Of a stretch of DNA of 64,000 nt, positions 63,981-64,000 are shown piece by piece. A program made the translations under genes and the position numbers. How positions within the stretch are numbered: position 1 is the first letter of the stretch; the number at the start of each line of letters is the position of its first letter. The DNA is from Brucellaceae bacterium (GTDB taxonomy: Bacteria > Pseudomonadota > Alphaproteobacteria > Rhizobiales > Rhizobiaceae), in assembly GCA_020637775.1 (NCBI GenBank), contig JACKJV010000003.1:124001-188000 (forward strand), read 5' to 3'. The notes below the pieces were generated by a model. The model had not been told where the DNA came from. It ran no database searches and worked only from the letters and a program-made list of their open reading frames with translations.

Positions 63981-64000
63981 CGTTTCCGGCCATTGAGCCG

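Overview
The window is about 64 kb of GC-rich, densely packed DNA from an alphaproteobacterium, most likely of the order Hyphomicrobiales (Rhizobiales). The evidence is the AapJQMP amino-acid ABC transporter, a Sox cluster in the order S-R // V-W-X-Y-Z-A-B-C-D-E-F, a BigR/PmpAB sulfide-response locus, and the housekeeping run ppk1-ppx-rnd-aspS-...-parC. Strong GGAG/GGAGG ribosome binding sites and ATGA/GTGA stop-start overlaps are common. I saw no rRNA, tRNA or CRISPR array.

Layout. 1-3.4 kb: the 5' part of mutL, a truncated haemoglobin, a TDT/SLAC1-type anion permease and a MarR regulator, all on the minus strand. 3.5-8.5 kb: an Lrp/AsnC regulator followed by a TRAP transporter with two tandem solute-binding proteins. 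8.5-13.1 kb: a sulfide/persulfide locus (pmpA-pmpB, persulfide dioxygenase, DUF442 sulfurtransferase, SulP permease) divergent from the ArsR-type regulator bigR. 13.2-21.4 kb: an acyl-CoA catabolic operon (two acyl-CoA dehydrogenases, thiolase, acyl-CoA ligase, hydratase/3-hydroxyacyl-CoA dehydrogenase, enol-lactonase-like hydrolase). 21.5-36.1 kb: the thiosulfate-oxidation island, with soxR and soxS divergent from soxVWXYZABCDEF, bracketed by two 364-residue YeeE/YedE permeases and preceded by a Tat-exported metallo-beta-lactamase-fold protein. 36.5-41.4 kb: maiA, a Rieske oxygenase alpha subunit, a glutamine-synthetase-like ligase, an SDR and a PNPOx-like protein. 41.4-47.5 kb: metC and the aap operon. 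47.7-50.9 kb: a MarR-EmrA-EmrB efflux operon. 51-64 kb: an FAD monooxygenase, a zinc-finger protein, ppk1-ppx, rnd, aspS-pcp, an exported protein of unknown function and parC.

How it fits together. The sulfur genes form two linked modules. The BigR module handles sulfide and persulfide: import or export by PmpAB and SulP, oxidation by the persulfide dioxygenase. The Sox module oxidises thiosulfate in the periplasm. Both regulators (BigR and SoxR) have cysteines at residues 41 and 107, the pair known to sense persulfide in SqrR/BigR. Related AT-rich inverted repeats (TTCATAT / ATATGAA type) lie upstream of the TDT permease, between pmpA and bigR, between soxR and soxS, and between soxW and soxX, which suggests one shared regulon.

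Main oddities: soxV, soxW and soxX carry several frameshifts each although soxY to soxF are intact; a 265-bp MITE-like element with long imperfect terminal inverted repeats lies exactly between aapQ and aapM; a 25-bp-period tandem repeat covers the ppx stop codon; and a Rieske oxygenase sits beside a glutamine-synthetase-like ligase, a pairing that recalls gamma-glutamylation-dependent amine oxidation.
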